From Magnaporthiopsis rhizophila (taxonomy: Eukaryota; Ascomycota; Sordariomycetes; Magnaporthales; Magnaporthaceae): a DNA stretch of 64,000 bases. Where the stretch lies: positions 419,646 through 483,645 of the forward strand of contig PYSS01000001.1 in NCBI GenBank assembly GCA_003049465.1, read 5' to 3'. Under the pieces are notes generated by a model, which worked only from the letters and a program-made list of their open reading frames with translations, had not been told where the DNA came from and ran no database searches. How positions within the stretch are numbered: the stretch's first letter is position 1; every line of letters begins with the position of its first letter. The position numbers and the translations under genes are program-made. This document shows positions 1 through 11,969 of the stretch, piece after piece.

Positions 1-81
1 AAAAAAAGTCATACCGAGTCTTGGCATACGGCGCTGATGGCCAGAAGAAGAAAAGACAAATACTAATACGGCTGGTTGCAG
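1..81 (+). other. End of an intron of the REX2 gene
   Basis: The bases before the MTGLD exon look intronic. A tactaatac branch-type sequence at 61-69 is followed 10 bases later by the acceptor cag at 79-81. The stretch is A-rich and keeps no exonuclease reading frame. Confidence 0.7.
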
Positions 82-636
82 ATGACCGGACTGGATCCCG
101 AGTCAGAGGAGATCATCGAGATCTTCTGCCTCATCACTGACGGCGACCTTAACCTTGCCGACGAGGAGGGCTGGGGCGCCGCCGTGCACCTGCCCAAGGA
201 GCGGATGGACCAGATGGGAGAGTGGTGCACGCGCACACACGCCCAGACGGGGCTGACGGAGCGGGTGCTCGCCTCCGAGGTGACGCCCGAAAAGGCCGCC
301 GACGACCTGCTGGTCTACATCCGCAAGTACGTACCCGAGCCCGGCGTCGCCCAGCTGGCCGGCAACAGCGTGCACCACGACCGCGCCTTTCTGCGCAGGG
401 GCCCCTACGCCCGCGTCGTTGAGCACCTGCACTACCGCATCCTCGACGTCAGCTCCATCAAGGAGGCGGCCCGCCGCTGGAGCCCGAGGATCGCAAAGAA
501 GGCGCCCAGCAAGAAGTCGGTGCACACCGCCCGCGCCGACATCCTCGAGAGCATCCGGGAGGCCAAGCACTACCGAGACCTGCTGTTCATCCCGGCAGCG
601 GCGGCCATGGCCGATGTGAAGAAGCCCAAGGCCTGA
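82..636 (+). CDS. REX2: Oligoribonuclease, DEDDh 3'-5' exonuclease (3' part)
   Basis: This is the 3' part of an oligoribonuclease, the enzyme that degrades two- to five-nucleotide RNA remnants, usually in mitochondria. The exon opens with the MTGLD motif. A branch-like tactaatac at 61-69 and a cag at 79-81 mark the end of an intron, so the exon carrying the first catalytic Asp and Glu lies left of the window. Seen here are NSVHHDRAFL (second Asp), the HYRILDVSSIKEAARRW core typical of the family, and HTARADILESI with the His and last Asp of the DEDDh set. The Lys-rich stretch KKAPSKK and the end KKPKA are lineage-specific. Identity is firm; the true start is not visible. Confidence 0.9.
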   Translation: MTGLDPESEEIIEIFCLITDGDLNLADEEGWGAAVHLPKERMDQMGEWCTRTHAQTGLTERVLASEVTPEKAADDLLVYIRKYVPEPGVAQLAGNSVHHDRAFLRRGPYARVVEHLHYRILDVSSIKEAARRWSPRIAKKAPSKKSVHTARADILESIREAKHYRDLLFIPAAAAMADVKKPKA

Positions 637-1359
637 GTAAAAGGGTGGTGGTTGTCGCTCTGGGTCTCCGCTTTTGACTAGATCGCCAGACGTACAACTT
701 TATGTCCGTTTCTCGCTCACCCTTCTTTCTACGTTTATTCCCTCAGCAACTCCCGTCTGCGTTACCCGCTGGGCTGGAGTGGAGGGGCCGGCTTGTCGTA
801 CCGAGTTCGGGCTTCAACGGGACCTGGATGAGGCCTTGGACCCGGTTTTCCGCGAGCCGCGAAGCCCAACCGTGTTGGTGGCGGGAGCTCAGCTCGGCGA
901 GCTGGGTGCAAGATTTGGGCAGAATGTTGAGCTATTAAAGTCGATATCAAGCCCAGGCGGGACATGGTGTCGTTGGGCGTCCACTTCAAGTCCAACACCA
1001 AAGCTCTCACCACCAACCGGACCCCTAGAATTGGCGTGATGGATGAGTGTATGGATGGATGGGTGCCCATCCAAATCGCCATCTCAAGTCGCACCCACTC
1101 AGGTCAAAATCCCCGCGGCAGGTTCTACCCCACCTTGACCAAAAATGCAAGCATGAGGTCACCGTCTACCTGCCCCACCTGTGTGCTGTTGCCGTGCAGC
1201 TTTCAAGAGCGAGCTCCCCAACTCGTGGGTGGCGTTTGTTAGTGATATATATGATGCCTGTCTTCCCACTCTTGGGCACATTTTTGCTTCCTGTCGCGCT
1301 AGGTTTCACACCATATACCACCAAGCCTGCGCTTTGCCTTCCATCCTAAGTCCCTCAAC
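637..1359. other. Intergenic: REX2 3' end and phosphoglucomutase promoter
   Basis: No conserved protein is encoded here. The region must hold the REX2 3'UTR and the promoter and leader of the phosphoglucomutase gene. The open frames in it are short, overlap one another and resemble nothing recognisable. Confidence 0.6.
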
Positions 1360-3334
1360 ATGGGTGTAAAGACCGTCGAGTTCCAGTCCTTCACCGATCA
1401 GAAGCCCGGAACGTAAGTGGATTCGTATTTCTACAGCCAGAAGCGGAGTCCCCGCTGTGCAGTCTGGCTCTGGACTGGCCATCTTCCTGTGTTCCGTCAA
1501 ATAGCTGACCGCCGGTTTTCCATTCCGTAATGTAGATCGGGTCTTCGCAAGAAGGTTACGGTGTTCCAGAAACCTCACTACAGCGAGTCCTTTGTCACCA
1601 GCATCCTCCTCTCCATCCCAGAGGGCGCCGAAGGTATGCCCCCGCGTCCTCTTCCCCTCGCTCCTGTCTAGCTTGGCTGTGCCGACTGCGACGAGGACTT
1701 GCAAGTCACTCACATATCGGCTCGACAGGTGCTTTCCTGGTCATCGGCGGCGATGGTCGATTCTACAATCCCGAGGTGATCCAGCTGATCGCCAAGATCG
1801 GTGCCGCGTACGGCGTCAAGAAGCTCCTGATCGGCCAAAACGGCATCCTCTCCACGCCCGCGGCTAGTCACGTCATCCGCAAGCGCAAGGCCACCGGCGG
1901 CATCCTGCTGACGGCCAGCCACAACCCCGGAGGCCCCAAGAACGACTTTGGCATCAAGTACAACCTGGCAAACGGCGGCCCGGCTCCCGAGTCTGTCACA
2001 AACAAGATCTACGAGACCTCCAAGACACTCGCCTCATACAAAATCAACGACTCCATCCCCGACATCGACCTCAGCGTTATTGGCACCAAGACATACGGTG
2101 GGCTCGAGGTGGAGATCGTCGACAGCACGGCCGACTATGTCGCCATGCTCAAGGACATCTTCGACTTCGACCTGATCAAAAAGTTCTTTGCCAGCAACAA
2201 GGAATTCAAGGTCCTCTTTGACGGCCTGTCGGGCGTCACCGGCCCGTACGGTACCGCCATCTTCCGGCAGGAGCTCGGCCTTGGCCCGGAGAGCACGCAG
2301 AACTGCGAGCCTAGCCCTGATTTCAACGGCGGCCACCCAGACCCGAATCTGGTCTACGCCAAGTCGCTCGTGGACGTTGTGGAGGCGCGCAAGATCCCTT
2401 TCGGCGCGGCGTCGGACGGCGACGGCGACCGGAACATGATCTACGGCGCCGGGGCTTTCGTGTCGCCCGGCGACAGTCTAGCCATCATCGCGCACCACGC
2501 CAAGCGGATCCCGTACTTCAAGAAGCAGGGTGTATACGGGCTCGCCCGGAGCATGCCGACCAGCGGAGCAGTGGACCTGGTGGCAAAGAAGCAGGGCCTG
2601 GACTGCTATGAGGTGCCGACCGGATGGAAGTTCTTCTGCGCCCTGTTCGACGCCGACAAGCTGTCCATCTGCGGTGAGGAGTCGTTCGGCACGGGCAGCA
2701 ACCACATCCGCGAAAAGGACGGGCTCTGGGCCATTGTGGCCTGGCTCAACATCATCGCCGGACTCGGCGTGGAGCACCCCGACGTAGCTCCCAGCATCAA
2801 GCAGATCCAGCTCGACTTCTGGAAGGAGTATGGCCGGACTTTCTTCACGCGGTACGACTACGAAGACGTCGACTCGGACGGTGCCAACAAGGTCGTCGGA
2901 ACGCTCAAGAGTCTGATGTCAGACCCCGGCTTTGTCGGCAGCAAGATTGGCGGTGCGTTCAGTCTAACCCCCATTCGACCTTTTTGCCCTTCGCCTCGCT
3001 CGTCTAACAGTGATACTAACAAAATGCGTGTTCGTATTTAGACCGCACGGTGACTGAGGCCGGCGACTTCTCGTACACTGACCTCGACGGGTCCGTCTCG
3101 AGCAACCAGGGCCTGTACGTGCGCTTTTCGTCGGGCAGCCGCATCGTCGTCCGCCTCTCGGGGACCGGCTCGAGCGGGGCCACGATCCGGCTGTACGTTG
3201 AACAACACACCAGCGATGCGTCCAAGTACGAGCAGGACGCACAGGACTTCCTCAAGCCTGAGATCAAGATGGCGACGGATCTACTCAAGTTCAAGGAGTA
3301 TGTCGGCCGTGACGAGCCCGACGTGAAGACCTGA
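1360..3334 (+). CDS. PGM2: Phosphoglucomutase, cytosolic
   Basis: Interconverts glucose-1-phosphate and glucose-6-phosphate, linking glycolysis with glycogen, trehalose and UDP-glucose supply. Four exons are read: 1360-1412, 1536-1633, 1729-2952 and 3042-3334, with phases that join cleanly into 555 residues, the usual size. The catalytic loop TASHNPGG has its phosphoserine near residue 114. The metal-binding loop DGDGDR lies near residue 280, the sugar-binding CGEESFGTGS follows, and the phosphate-binding RLSGTGSSGATIRLY is in the last exon. The last intron has a TACTAAC branch site. The start ATGGGTGTAAAG opens a 53-base first exon. I see nothing broken. Family assignment is secure; the symbol follows yeast usage. 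Confidence 0.95.
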
Positions 3335-4809
3335 GGTTGTTTGGCTAGGTATTTTCTTGGGGCGGGCGAGCAGGGGCTGGCAGATGGACACTGCGAATCG
3401 ATGCTAGGGTTTTCCTCGTGGTTGATCGAGGATCAATAAAATACATATCTGCAGCTCGAGTTAGAGCGGTTTACAGGAAGCGAAGTAGATCCATGTAGGC
3501 TGGGCGCTGGGCGGCTGGCGTCTTGCTTCGAAAGCTACCAATTTCTCCGGGATTTCCCAGGGGTTACACTACACATTGATAAGGAATCAGGCGTCGTCCC
3601 ATAGACTGAGTTGGGACGGCTAGAGTGGGAAAATCATTGGCGTCATCAGGGACCTCCCGCCAGCGCGGAGGTGGCGTCGACGGATATGCAGAACCAACGC
3701 AAAATCGGGAAGGAATTCGATAGTGTAATTCAGTCCTGAAGGTCCCTGAAGCGTAGACATTAACCAGAGTGTCACCAGCCATCAAGGAGATGCCTGCGTC
3801 GTCTGATGTTTGCTTCTCCCACAGGCTGCGGGTATGTGTCAAGCTACCACTTTATTGGCCTGTCTCCTCAAAGCCTTTGAGTCTTTTACAACGACAAGTC
3901 TTGATTAAGTTACTATAGCCAGATGGGCAGACAGCCCTGACTCTGTGCCCCAAATTCGGTCACATTTGAACCGACCAAAAAGACCTGCTGTAGGGGGAAC
4001 CTCGGCCCTCCTGAATCGCGTTTGCTTAGCGATGGAAAGTGGGGGTGCCAGCTCATTTGGCTAGGTGGGCGCGTTTGGGGCGGACGCAATTCGAATCCAG
4101 CTTGCTCCGTCATCGAGTCCCAAAGCCAAGACTTGCTCGTCTCCATCACCAGACCGGACCCAACGAGATTAACCCGACAGGAGAGCCGCGCCATTGCCGC
4201 GATCCACCCAGGAATGCACGGGACCGGGGTCTGCCTCCTTGTCCGGTCCTGCACGAAGAGCAGCCTAGACTAGCGAGTTTTGCTCAAGTCCCTTTTTTTT
4301 TTTTTCTCGCTTCTCGTCAGCATGCTTCATCGAGCCGCTGGCCTGTCTTGGAGCACCATTGGCACTGTTTTGCGTCAGGAAACTACGCCAGCAAACTTCC
4401 GGGTGGTACCTGCGTCTGCTCGATGCTGGTTCCCCTTTGTTCTTGCCGTAGGAAACCGACGCCAGTCAGCTCCTCCGACCTGACCAGAGCCTTTGCCTCG
4501 TTTTTTCCTGTCTACACACCCGGCACCTACCTCGCACCGGCTTCCTCGGCTTGCGCGGCCACCCGAGATCGACGTCCAACGGCGCTACGGGAGGCGACAA
4601 ACGACGCGCCAAGACAGCAACACAGGCAGGGCCTCGCAGGCACGGACGGAAATATAGAAATAAATACCCCATTCGCCGACCTACGTAGGTAGGTACTGTA
4701 CTACATATACGAACAACATCAGCCGCGACAGGGAGGGGATCGAAGAACGATACAAGCACCGCATCCCGGAACTCCCTCCTGCCTCGGCACCCCGCCCATC
4801 CGAAGCTCG
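3335..4809. other. Intergenic: PGM 3' end and UBP16-like promoter
   Basis: The segment contains the PGM 3'UTR and the upstream region of the deubiquitinase, with a T run and CT-rich tracts near 4290-4310 and a tacgtaggtaggta motif at 4682-4695. A 217-codon open frame at 4039-4692 has biased, repetitive composition and no family features, so I do not call it. Confidence 0.6.
3435..3440 (+). terminator. AATAAA polyadenylation-like signal
   Basis: An exact AATAAA lies about 100 bases after the phosphoglucomutase stop codon, the expected place for a 3'-end processing signal in an ascomycete gene. Confidence 0.45.
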
Positions 4810-6999
4810 ATGCCAGAAAAGTCTCTCACCGTGGCCACCTACGCGGCGGGGGCCTCCCTGGCCGCAATAACCCTGATATACGTCTTCGCCCCGACCTACC
4901 TGATAGATTCAGATGACGGCAGATCCGCAAGCTCACGAAAACGCGGCGTTGTGGGCCTCTCGAACCCGGCCAACGACTGTTTCATCAACAGCATCCTCCA
5001 GGCCCTCGCCGGGCTCGGCGACCTGCGCATCTACCTCATCCGCGAGACCCACCGCCGCAGCCTAGACGCCGCCTGGGTCTACGAACAGCCCGTCCCGGCC
5101 GACGCGTTCCAGGACCGCGAAGACGGCAGCGCCCGCGACGATGGTGCGTCGGCGCGGATCAGGAACCAGCCCGACTGGAAGGTCGTGGGCCTGCAGAGCG
5201 GTGTCGTCACCAGGGGGCTCAAGCGCATACTCGACCAGCTCAACGAGCGGCCCATCTACAAGAAGACCGCCTCGGCCCTGCCCTTCGTCAAGGACCTCGA
5301 GTCGGCCTTCCGCCAGCGCATAAGTAGGCAGCAGCAGGACGCGCAAGAGTTCCTCCAGGTCGTCGCCGAGCGCCTGTGCGAGGAGTATCACGCCGGCCAG
5401 AGGGCGAGGAGATATGCGCGCACACTGCCACCCCCTGAAGTGGCGGCGGCGGCGGCGGGAGGCAGTCCTGCGTTGAATGCAGATCTGGTCGACAAGAAGT
5501 TGCAAGGAATGGCCCAGCGTGAGGCCAATGGCGCGGCCAACGGTGACAATGACAACGAGGCGGCGGAAGCTTCCGAAAGTCAAGAGTCCACAGCGGAGCC
5601 GGCCCCCACGGCTACCGCTGCTGCCCCTGAAACCACCATCAGCGCGGCGTCTGAGACGCGAGTGGCGGCGGTCGCCGTGGTAGACGACGACGACGAAGAG
5701 GAAGGCTTCCCGATGGAGGGCATGTTCGAGTCACAGATCGAGTGTCTGACTTGCGGCTTCAAGCCACGAGCCAAGGCGGACAGGTTCTGCACACTGACGC
5801 TCAACGTGCCGCAAGTCTCGTCGACGACACTGAACGCCTGCTTCGATGGCATGTTTAAGACCGAGTACATCGATGACTTCAAGTGCGAAAAGTGCCGCCT
5901 CCTCCACGCCAAGGGGGTGCTGGAGAAGGAGCTGGCGAGGACGCCGGCATCCAACTCAGACGAAGCCGCAGCCAAGCGGAAAGCCATCGAGGCCCTGCAG
6001 CACGCCGTCGACACGGACCCGGAGCGGCCTCCCGAGTGGGTGGCACTCCCGGACGCCAAGCTCGCGCCCAAGCGCCGCATCGCGCGGCACATACAGATGA
6101 CGAGCTTCCCCAAGGTCCTGGCCGTGCACCTGTCGCGCTCCATTTATGAGAGGAGTCAGTCGTCAAAAAACTCGGCAAAAGTGGCGTTCCCGGAGCGTCT
6201 TCCCCTGGGAGGGCTGCTGAACCGCCGCAAGTACAAGCTCCTGGGCGTGGTGGCCCACAAGGGCTCGCACCACAGCGGCCATTACGAGTCGTTCCGTCGC
6301 CAGAATGTCTATCCGCCGTTTTCGACGCCTAACAACTCGCTGCGGCCGTCAGACAAGGGGCCTTACGGCAGGTCGGCGTCCACCTCGGTCGTCCCGAGCC
6401 CGGCCGCCACGCCCCGCGTCGGAGCCCTAAGACGACGAGCCTCGGGCGACGCGGGAGCCTCGTCATCTGCGGAAAGCAGCCCGCTGGCGTCCACCCCAGA
6501 CCTGCTCCTGGCCGCTGGCTCTGCGACCCCGGCGTCAACCGCCTCAACTGCCGTGAACAACACCTCTCCTCCTCCCTCCGGAAGCAATGGCACTAGCAGC
6601 TCCGACTCGACCAAGGGTTATCCCAAGTCGCGAAAGGAGAAGGATGCGGATTCGTCCAGCCTGCGGTCTGTGGCACGGTCGACGCTTTCTCGGATAACGC
6701 CGTCGTCGCGGAGCGGCAGCAGGAGCGCAAGCCGAGGTGGTGGCCGCGGCAGCAATGACAATAACAACAATAACAACAACAAGGCCGCGGCAACGACATC
6801 GACGTCTTTGGCCGACAGCTCTTTACATCAGGTTGTCCAGACTCCCGTCAAGATGCCGAAGCGCAGGAAGAACCAGGACAACATGTGGTGGCGGCTCAGC
6901 GACGATAAGGTCAAGGAGGCCACCACCAAGGACGTGCTCAACATGCAGCGCGAGGTGTACCTATTGTTCTACGAGATGGAGAAGGATAGCGCACCATAA
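4810..6999 (+). CDS. UBP16: Ubiquitin carboxyl-terminal hydrolase, membrane-anchored (Ubp16/USP30-like)
   Basis: A cysteine-protease deubiquitinase of the USP family, 729 residues in a single exon. A hydrophobic segment at residues 8-28 precedes the catalytic core, as in yeast Ubp16 and animal USP30, which sit in the mitochondrial outer membrane. That location is inferred here. The Cys box GLSNPANDCFINSIL places the nucleophile at Cys57, and GSHHSGHYESF places the catalytic His near residue 491. CLTCGF and CEKC form the zinc-finger CxxC pairs of the USP fold. The QQQDAQEFLQ motif is also present. A Ser/Thr- and Asn-rich insert (about residues 500-680) separates the His box from the last conserved WWRLSDDKV segment. 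Other USPs are the only alternative; the N-terminal anchor favours the Ubp16 group. Confidence 0.88.
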   Translation: MPEKSLTVATYAAGASLAAITLIYVFAPTYLIDSDDGRSASSRKRGVVGLSNPANDCFINSILQALAGLGDLRIYLIRETHRRSLDAAWVYEQPVPADAFQDREDGSARDDGASARIRNQPDWKVVGLQSGVVTRGLKRILDQLNERPIYKKTASALPFVKDLESAFRQRISRQQQDAQEFLQVVAERLCEEYHAGQRARRYARTLPPPEVAAAAAGGSPALNADLVDKKLQGMAQREANGAANGDNDNEAAEASESQESTAEPAPTATAAAPETTISAASETRVAAVAVVDDDDEEEGFPMEGMFESQIECLTCGFKPRAKADRFCTLTLNVPQVSSTTLNACFDGMFKTEYIDDFKCEKCRLLHAKGVLEKELARTPASNSDEAAAKRKAIEALQHAVDTDPERPPEWVALPDAKLAPKRRIARHIQMTSFPKVLAVHLSRSIYERSQSSKNSAKVAFPERLPLGGLLNRRKYKLLGVVAHKGSHHSGHYESFRRQNVYPPFSTPNNSLRPSDKGPYGRSASTSVVPSPAATPRVGALRRRASGDAGASSSAESSPLASTPDLLLAAGSATPASTASTAVNNTSPPPSGSNGTSSSDSTKGYPKSRKEKDADSSSLRSVARSTLSRITPSSRSGSRSASRGGGRGSNDNNNNNNNKAAATTSTSLADSSLHQVVQTPVKMPKRRKNQDNMWWRLSDDKVKEATTKDVLNMQREVYLLFYEMEKDSAP

Positions 7000-7633
7000 G
7001 AGGTCTTTCCCTTCCTCGCCCTCTTGACACTTGCACAGGGATGACATGACACGGGGTGTTGCAGTTCGCGGTGATTAATGCGGTCCGAGTTCTCGGCCGT
7101 GTGATCCTCCCCGTGCGCCGGCTCCCGAGACCTTGCACCCAGTTATGTGCACTTCAAAACCCGTCCCGCCTTGAGCGATTGCTCGTTCTGTGATGTCGTA
7201 TCCCGGGAGACCATATGGATCTGTCCTCTTTCTTGAGCGAAATAGAAAAAGAAAAAGAAAAAAAATAAGGTGAGAAAGCCAGAGGCTAATTAGGACCTGA
7301 CGGCTGAGGCATTTTATACATAGGTAGAGCTTTGACTTGTACATTTGTACCACTAAAAATATTATTTGAAGGGTAGACAAGTCGCCGGAGTCTGGGCGCC
7401 GCTCTTTCAGTGCTCAAAACAAAGATCTCATTTGCGCAAGCCTTGGGCCTTGCGGAGTCCTTTCCCGCTACTTGTAACTGGGTATCATTTGACGAATTAT
7501 GAACAGAAATGGCTAAGTTTACTTTGGGACATTATTCCGACATTATGAAATTCGACCAAACCCCTTTTCTAAGCCCGCCTGCCTATCACACCAGCACCAC
7601 GTCGACCCGATCGATACATCCAGGCAGGTCTCG
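7000..7633. other. Intergenic between convergent genes
   Basis: This stretch lies between two convergent genes and should hold both 3'UTRs. It includes an A-rich tract at about 7241-7268. No coding signal is visible. Confidence 0.6.
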
Positions 7634-8003
7634 TCACGCCATTTCCTGAGCACCCTGATTCCTCCTCCCTGGTGGAGGAGGGCCGGCCTGTGGAGGGATA
7701 TAAGGACTATACGCCTTGTACTCCATGAGCGGCTGCTGCGCCTGCATCTGCTGGACGTAGCCCGGGTGATAGGCCGAGTATGACGTCGTCGTCATCATCG
7801 TCCCCGGATCGCCGCCGTGCAGCGGCATCTCGGGCGACGGGTTCGGCGCCATGGGCGAGCCGCCGTACTGGGTCATGGACGGGTACGCGAACATGCTATC
7901 CCCGGCGACGCTGCTGTAGGGGCTGGCCTGCTGCCGGTGCTGCTGCGGCGGCACCATGTAGCCCGCCGCTGTGGGATATCCTTGCGGCACGAAACCGCCA
8001 CCA

Positions 8004-8039
<36 letters not shown>

Positions 8040-9298
8040 GCGCTAAAAGGGACTGGTGACGGGTATGGCGACAGGTTTGGAGAAACCGCAGAGGTGTGGA
8101 AGGAGCTGCCGGGCGGCGGAAAGGCCTGGGGCGCCATGGGCGGCTGCTGCTGCTGCTGCTGCTGTACCTTTGGCGCGCCTTTACTCCTGGCCCTGCGGAC
8201 CATCAGGAAGATGGCGACGGCCGCGAGGGCCAGCACGGCCACGCCGCCGACGACGCCACCGACGATGGCTCCCACCGCTGGCGAGTCTCGCTGCTGCTGC
8301 TGCTGCTCGCTCTGCCCGCCTGGTCCAGGGGTGTTGGTCGAGGCGCCGGCGTCGCGGTTGGTGGGCGAGGTCGTACTCGATGACGAGCGAGACGAGGACG
8401 AGGATGGTGTTGGTGTTGTCGTTTTTGTTGGTCGTGTTGTCGTGCGCGTAGAGCCCGATGAGCTCGAGGTCGAGTTGTAGTTCACGGGGAAGTCCAGCAG
8501 GGTGCCGACCCCGGCCGCCGTATGGCACACGAGGAGCGTCAGAGTGCTGCGGGGCGTCTTCGATCGCGACATGACGTAGGTGGAGCAAAACCCGCGATCC
8601 GAGGCCGTGCTTGAGGATGGAGACGGAAGGGTTAGGCCGGAAGGGTCTCTGGTGGTGGGAGTGGTGAAGGGTAAAGATGGTTCGAGAGCGCATACCAGCA
8701 GAGTACACCACGAGTGGCCGAGGCGCTGCAGCGGCTCGCCAGCGAGGACGGGACGCAAGACGTCAGGACGGAGGCGCACGTCTTGGAAGCACAGCATCCC
8801 AGATAGTTCCCAACATTAGAGCACGTAGCACCCTCGCTACGGCAGGTGAATGCGCCGGCAGCTGGATTTGAGCATCAAAAACCATAAGGCAGCGATTAGC
8901 GCAACGGGACAAGAAAATGTAACAGCCAGAACTCGCCAAGTCCGGGCATATTTACCACGAGACGAAGATATAAATCCGCAGGTGGCTGGTGGCATGCTAT
9001 AGCCCGTAACCGACTTGACCTGGCGCTTTGCCAGCTCCATGAAGCCAAGGTCGGGGTGGCCCGGTGGTGGCGTCGGCTTTGGGGTGAATCCCCCGGCCGG
9101 GTCCGGGACGCCGTGACCGGTCTCGAGCGGGAGCCACGGCTCGGGGAACATCCTGAGCGCCGGTGCTGGCACGTCGCCGTCGTCGCCGTCGTCGTGTGAT
9201 GGGGGCATCGCCGCGGCCGCAGCGAGGCTGGGGGCTACCATGAGCGCCATCACAGCGGCGGCCATGGTTGGCCGAGGTGCTACCTTTCGGGAGCGCAT
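7634..9298 (-). CDS. Cell-surface single-pass membrane protein with Cys-rich ectodomain and Ser/Thr stalk
   Basis: Three exons on the minus strand are 9298-8956, 8861-8696 and 8609-7634. The joins are in phase and give 494 residues. The N-terminus looks like a signal peptide (AAAVMALMVAPSLAAAAA). Next comes a Cys-rich ectodomain with motifs such as ATCSNVGNYLGCC and RGFCSTYV, the spacing seen in many fungal cell-surface proteins. A long Ser/Thr stalk, one membrane span (GAIVGGVVGGVAVLALAAVA) and a cytoplasmic tail rich in Gln, Pro, Gly and Tyr follow. The layout resembles Mid2/Wsc-type wall sensors, but I see no named sensor domain, so a sensor role is inference. A glycine run encoded near 7997-8041 and a Gln run near 8142-8164 are simple repeats likely to vary in length. 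The second intron has a CTAAC branch site. Confidence 0.75.
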
Positions 9299-11923
9299 GC
9301 CTAGGTCGGTGGGTACCCAAGACGGGCAGGCAGGTAGGCACTATGCAAAGAAATGGGCCTGGCTACTTAGATCATTGCGACTGGATGAATACTGAAACAG
9401 ACAGATCTGTAAAATAGAGTGGAAGAGAGAGTGGGAAAAAGGTCACCACCCAGGAAGGCTGGGAGGTGAACTAAAAGCGGCATGCACGGAAGATCCTTCT
9501 CTGGCCGTCAGCCCTCCTTTGGCGGTCACATCATGCTGGCCGGCACCGCCCTCGATGTGGTGCCGATGTGCCAAGCAGAGCAGTGCCGCCAGAACTTGGT
9601 GCTCAGCATATCAAACTTCCGGAAGCGGGGAAGGAGGATTCACAACCCAGGCTCATTGGATGGGTGGACGCGATCAGCGGATTGGGCCGCTGTCGTGATT
9701 GCGCCAAGAGTCTGCGCGGGTACGAGCGAATAGGCTTCCACTGCTCGTAAGCTGTTGTGGGCGAAGATCTCTCTCCCATTTCTCCCACATCAAACTCCCT
9801 CTACTAGGCAAGGAGGTGGCACAGGGCACAGGGAGGGGAACGGGTGGCAGCAGCGGGTGCCATCGTTTGGGGACAGGATATAAATACCAAGGAAGTGAAC
9901 ACAACGTCCCGTGCAGCACCGCCCGTCAGCTCGGCGGGACACTTCAGCCCTTGGACAGCGGGATCTGTGGGTCGGTGGCGCAGCATGGCACTTTGGATTG
10001 GATCCGGGTTCCAGCAGCGAGGAAAGGCGCGAAAAGAAAAACGGGCTGGGCGCTTGTCGCCGTTTGGTGAGCTCCAAATACGTGCGCAAAACATTGAAAG
10101 TGCGGGCTATTTGTTGGTCCAAATCCAGGCCGTGTCAAGCGCTTCTGGTGCTGCTGCTGCTGCTGCCTAGATCCTGTCCGGTTTTGGAGCAGACGGGAGT
10201 GAATAGCTTGGGTTGCGGTCGACGTTTCTGCCTGTCGGCCTCAGAATCCCGAGTCCCTTTTTAAAAGCAACCTGGCCCCCTCCATCTTCCCCTTCCCGGC
10301 TCAATCCCTTTTTCATTTTCCAGTCTCTGCTTCGCCCTGGTGCAACAGGCCGACATTCACTACCGCGTCACACGTACGCGCACACAAGCCTCCCCGCATG
10401 GGCTTGTTCGCTGCTTGGTTTCGGACACCCGACGTTCTTTCTGCCTCCAGAACAGGGCAACATTCGGGCCTGTGCTCCGATAGCCTGTCTGCCTTACCAT
10501 GTGCCTACCTGGTAGGCACTGACAGATCACGCTTTTACACGACGGGCCTGAATCATGTCGGCGACGAAGCCCGAGGCCCGCCTGCATGATGACTGCAGGC
10601 CGACATGACATTTCTCATGCCCTCACAGGAGCGACTAGCTGTCCAACCGTGCGCCGCACACCCTTCACAATGCCCTCCCCGCTCGACTCCCGGCAGGCCC
10701 GTCGAAGAGAGCCTCGATCGGCCGCCAGAGCCGCTCTCAGTGCCGGCAGCGAACGACTGTCTATCGTGTCACTTATGTGACCCATCTCCTCCGCTTGGCC
10801 TACTTACACCCACTTCCCTTCCCCGGCCCGGGTGGCACAAGCCGGGAGCGATAGCACGCACCCACCATGGAGCTATCACGTCTGTCTATCGTGTCGAAAC
10901 ACGTAGCCCGTCGCTTGTCCTATGGGAGGCCATATCGATGCTGCAAATATTCATGCAGCACGCCAAGTGGGGATGCTGGCTAACTGCTGCTCCGTTTTCC
11001 AATGCGCTTGTGATCCCTTCCCCTCCATTCGTCTCGCCTCCATCGCCTCTGCAGACTCGCTGCAGCACGCAGCCCGTCGGACACGTCGCCGCCCGGCCCC
11101 CCATTGGCTTCCGTGCCCCGGCACTTGCATCAGGCCCTCCACCCCTCTAATCCACCTCCCCCGGACCAGGTTGGCGCGATTCTGGCGGTTGCTGCAGCTG
11201 CTCCTACCTAGCTTCGTGGCACTCGTTCATCAGTCCACCGGATTCGATATTCTCGTGCTGGGCAGCAGCAGGCTGTGGCCCTTTTGACGTTTCTTGTCCC
11301 GCCTTTCCGTGGTTCCGCGCATTCGAGCGTCTTCGACGATCCCACCAGCACCAGCGACGGTTATCTCTGGCTGTGAACGGCAGTGTCGTCGTCGCCTGAC
11401 CCGAAAAAAATCCTGGCTGTCCTGGTGTGTCGCATCTTGCCACCGACCATTTGGGGAAAAGTTGGCTGTTTCTCCCAGTTATTTTGCTTTTTATAAACAA
11501 AGAATCTATCGTGTGATTGCCACAGGCAGCGCCAGGTGGTGTCTGGCCGCCGTCGTCTACTGGCCATCAACGGCTTCGATCTGGCCGCACATGTTGCTGT
11601 TCGCCTTGCCATTTGGAATCACTCACTCACACGGAAATCGTCGCTGAGCCAGCCTGGCTTTGTTGTTTCATGGCCGTGCTCTGGCCTCCTCCGACAAGCG
11701 GCACCTGCTCGTTCGACACGTCTCCCGACAGATTGGGTTGGGCAGCTAGACATAAGAAGTCGGTTGCATGCGACTGCTGCAAGCTTTCCTTGGAAAACTG
11801 CTGTCAGCCACTCAACCGAAACCACAACCCCAACCCACGCGAGTCCTTTGGGCTAGGGATTAACCCACCCCCAGCTGCGATCGCCCTGCCGTTCTCTCGT
11901 GCTTTGGATGCGGGGAAGCCCGG

Positions 11924-11969
<46 letters not shown>

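Noticed and set aside
4089..4099. B-box-like aattcgaatcc
   Set aside because: The flanking bases do not form a T stem and no A box lies upstream.
4039..4692. 217-codon open frame before the deubiquitinase
   Set aside because: No domain, biased composition and overlap with the likely 5' leader; no splice or start context supports it.
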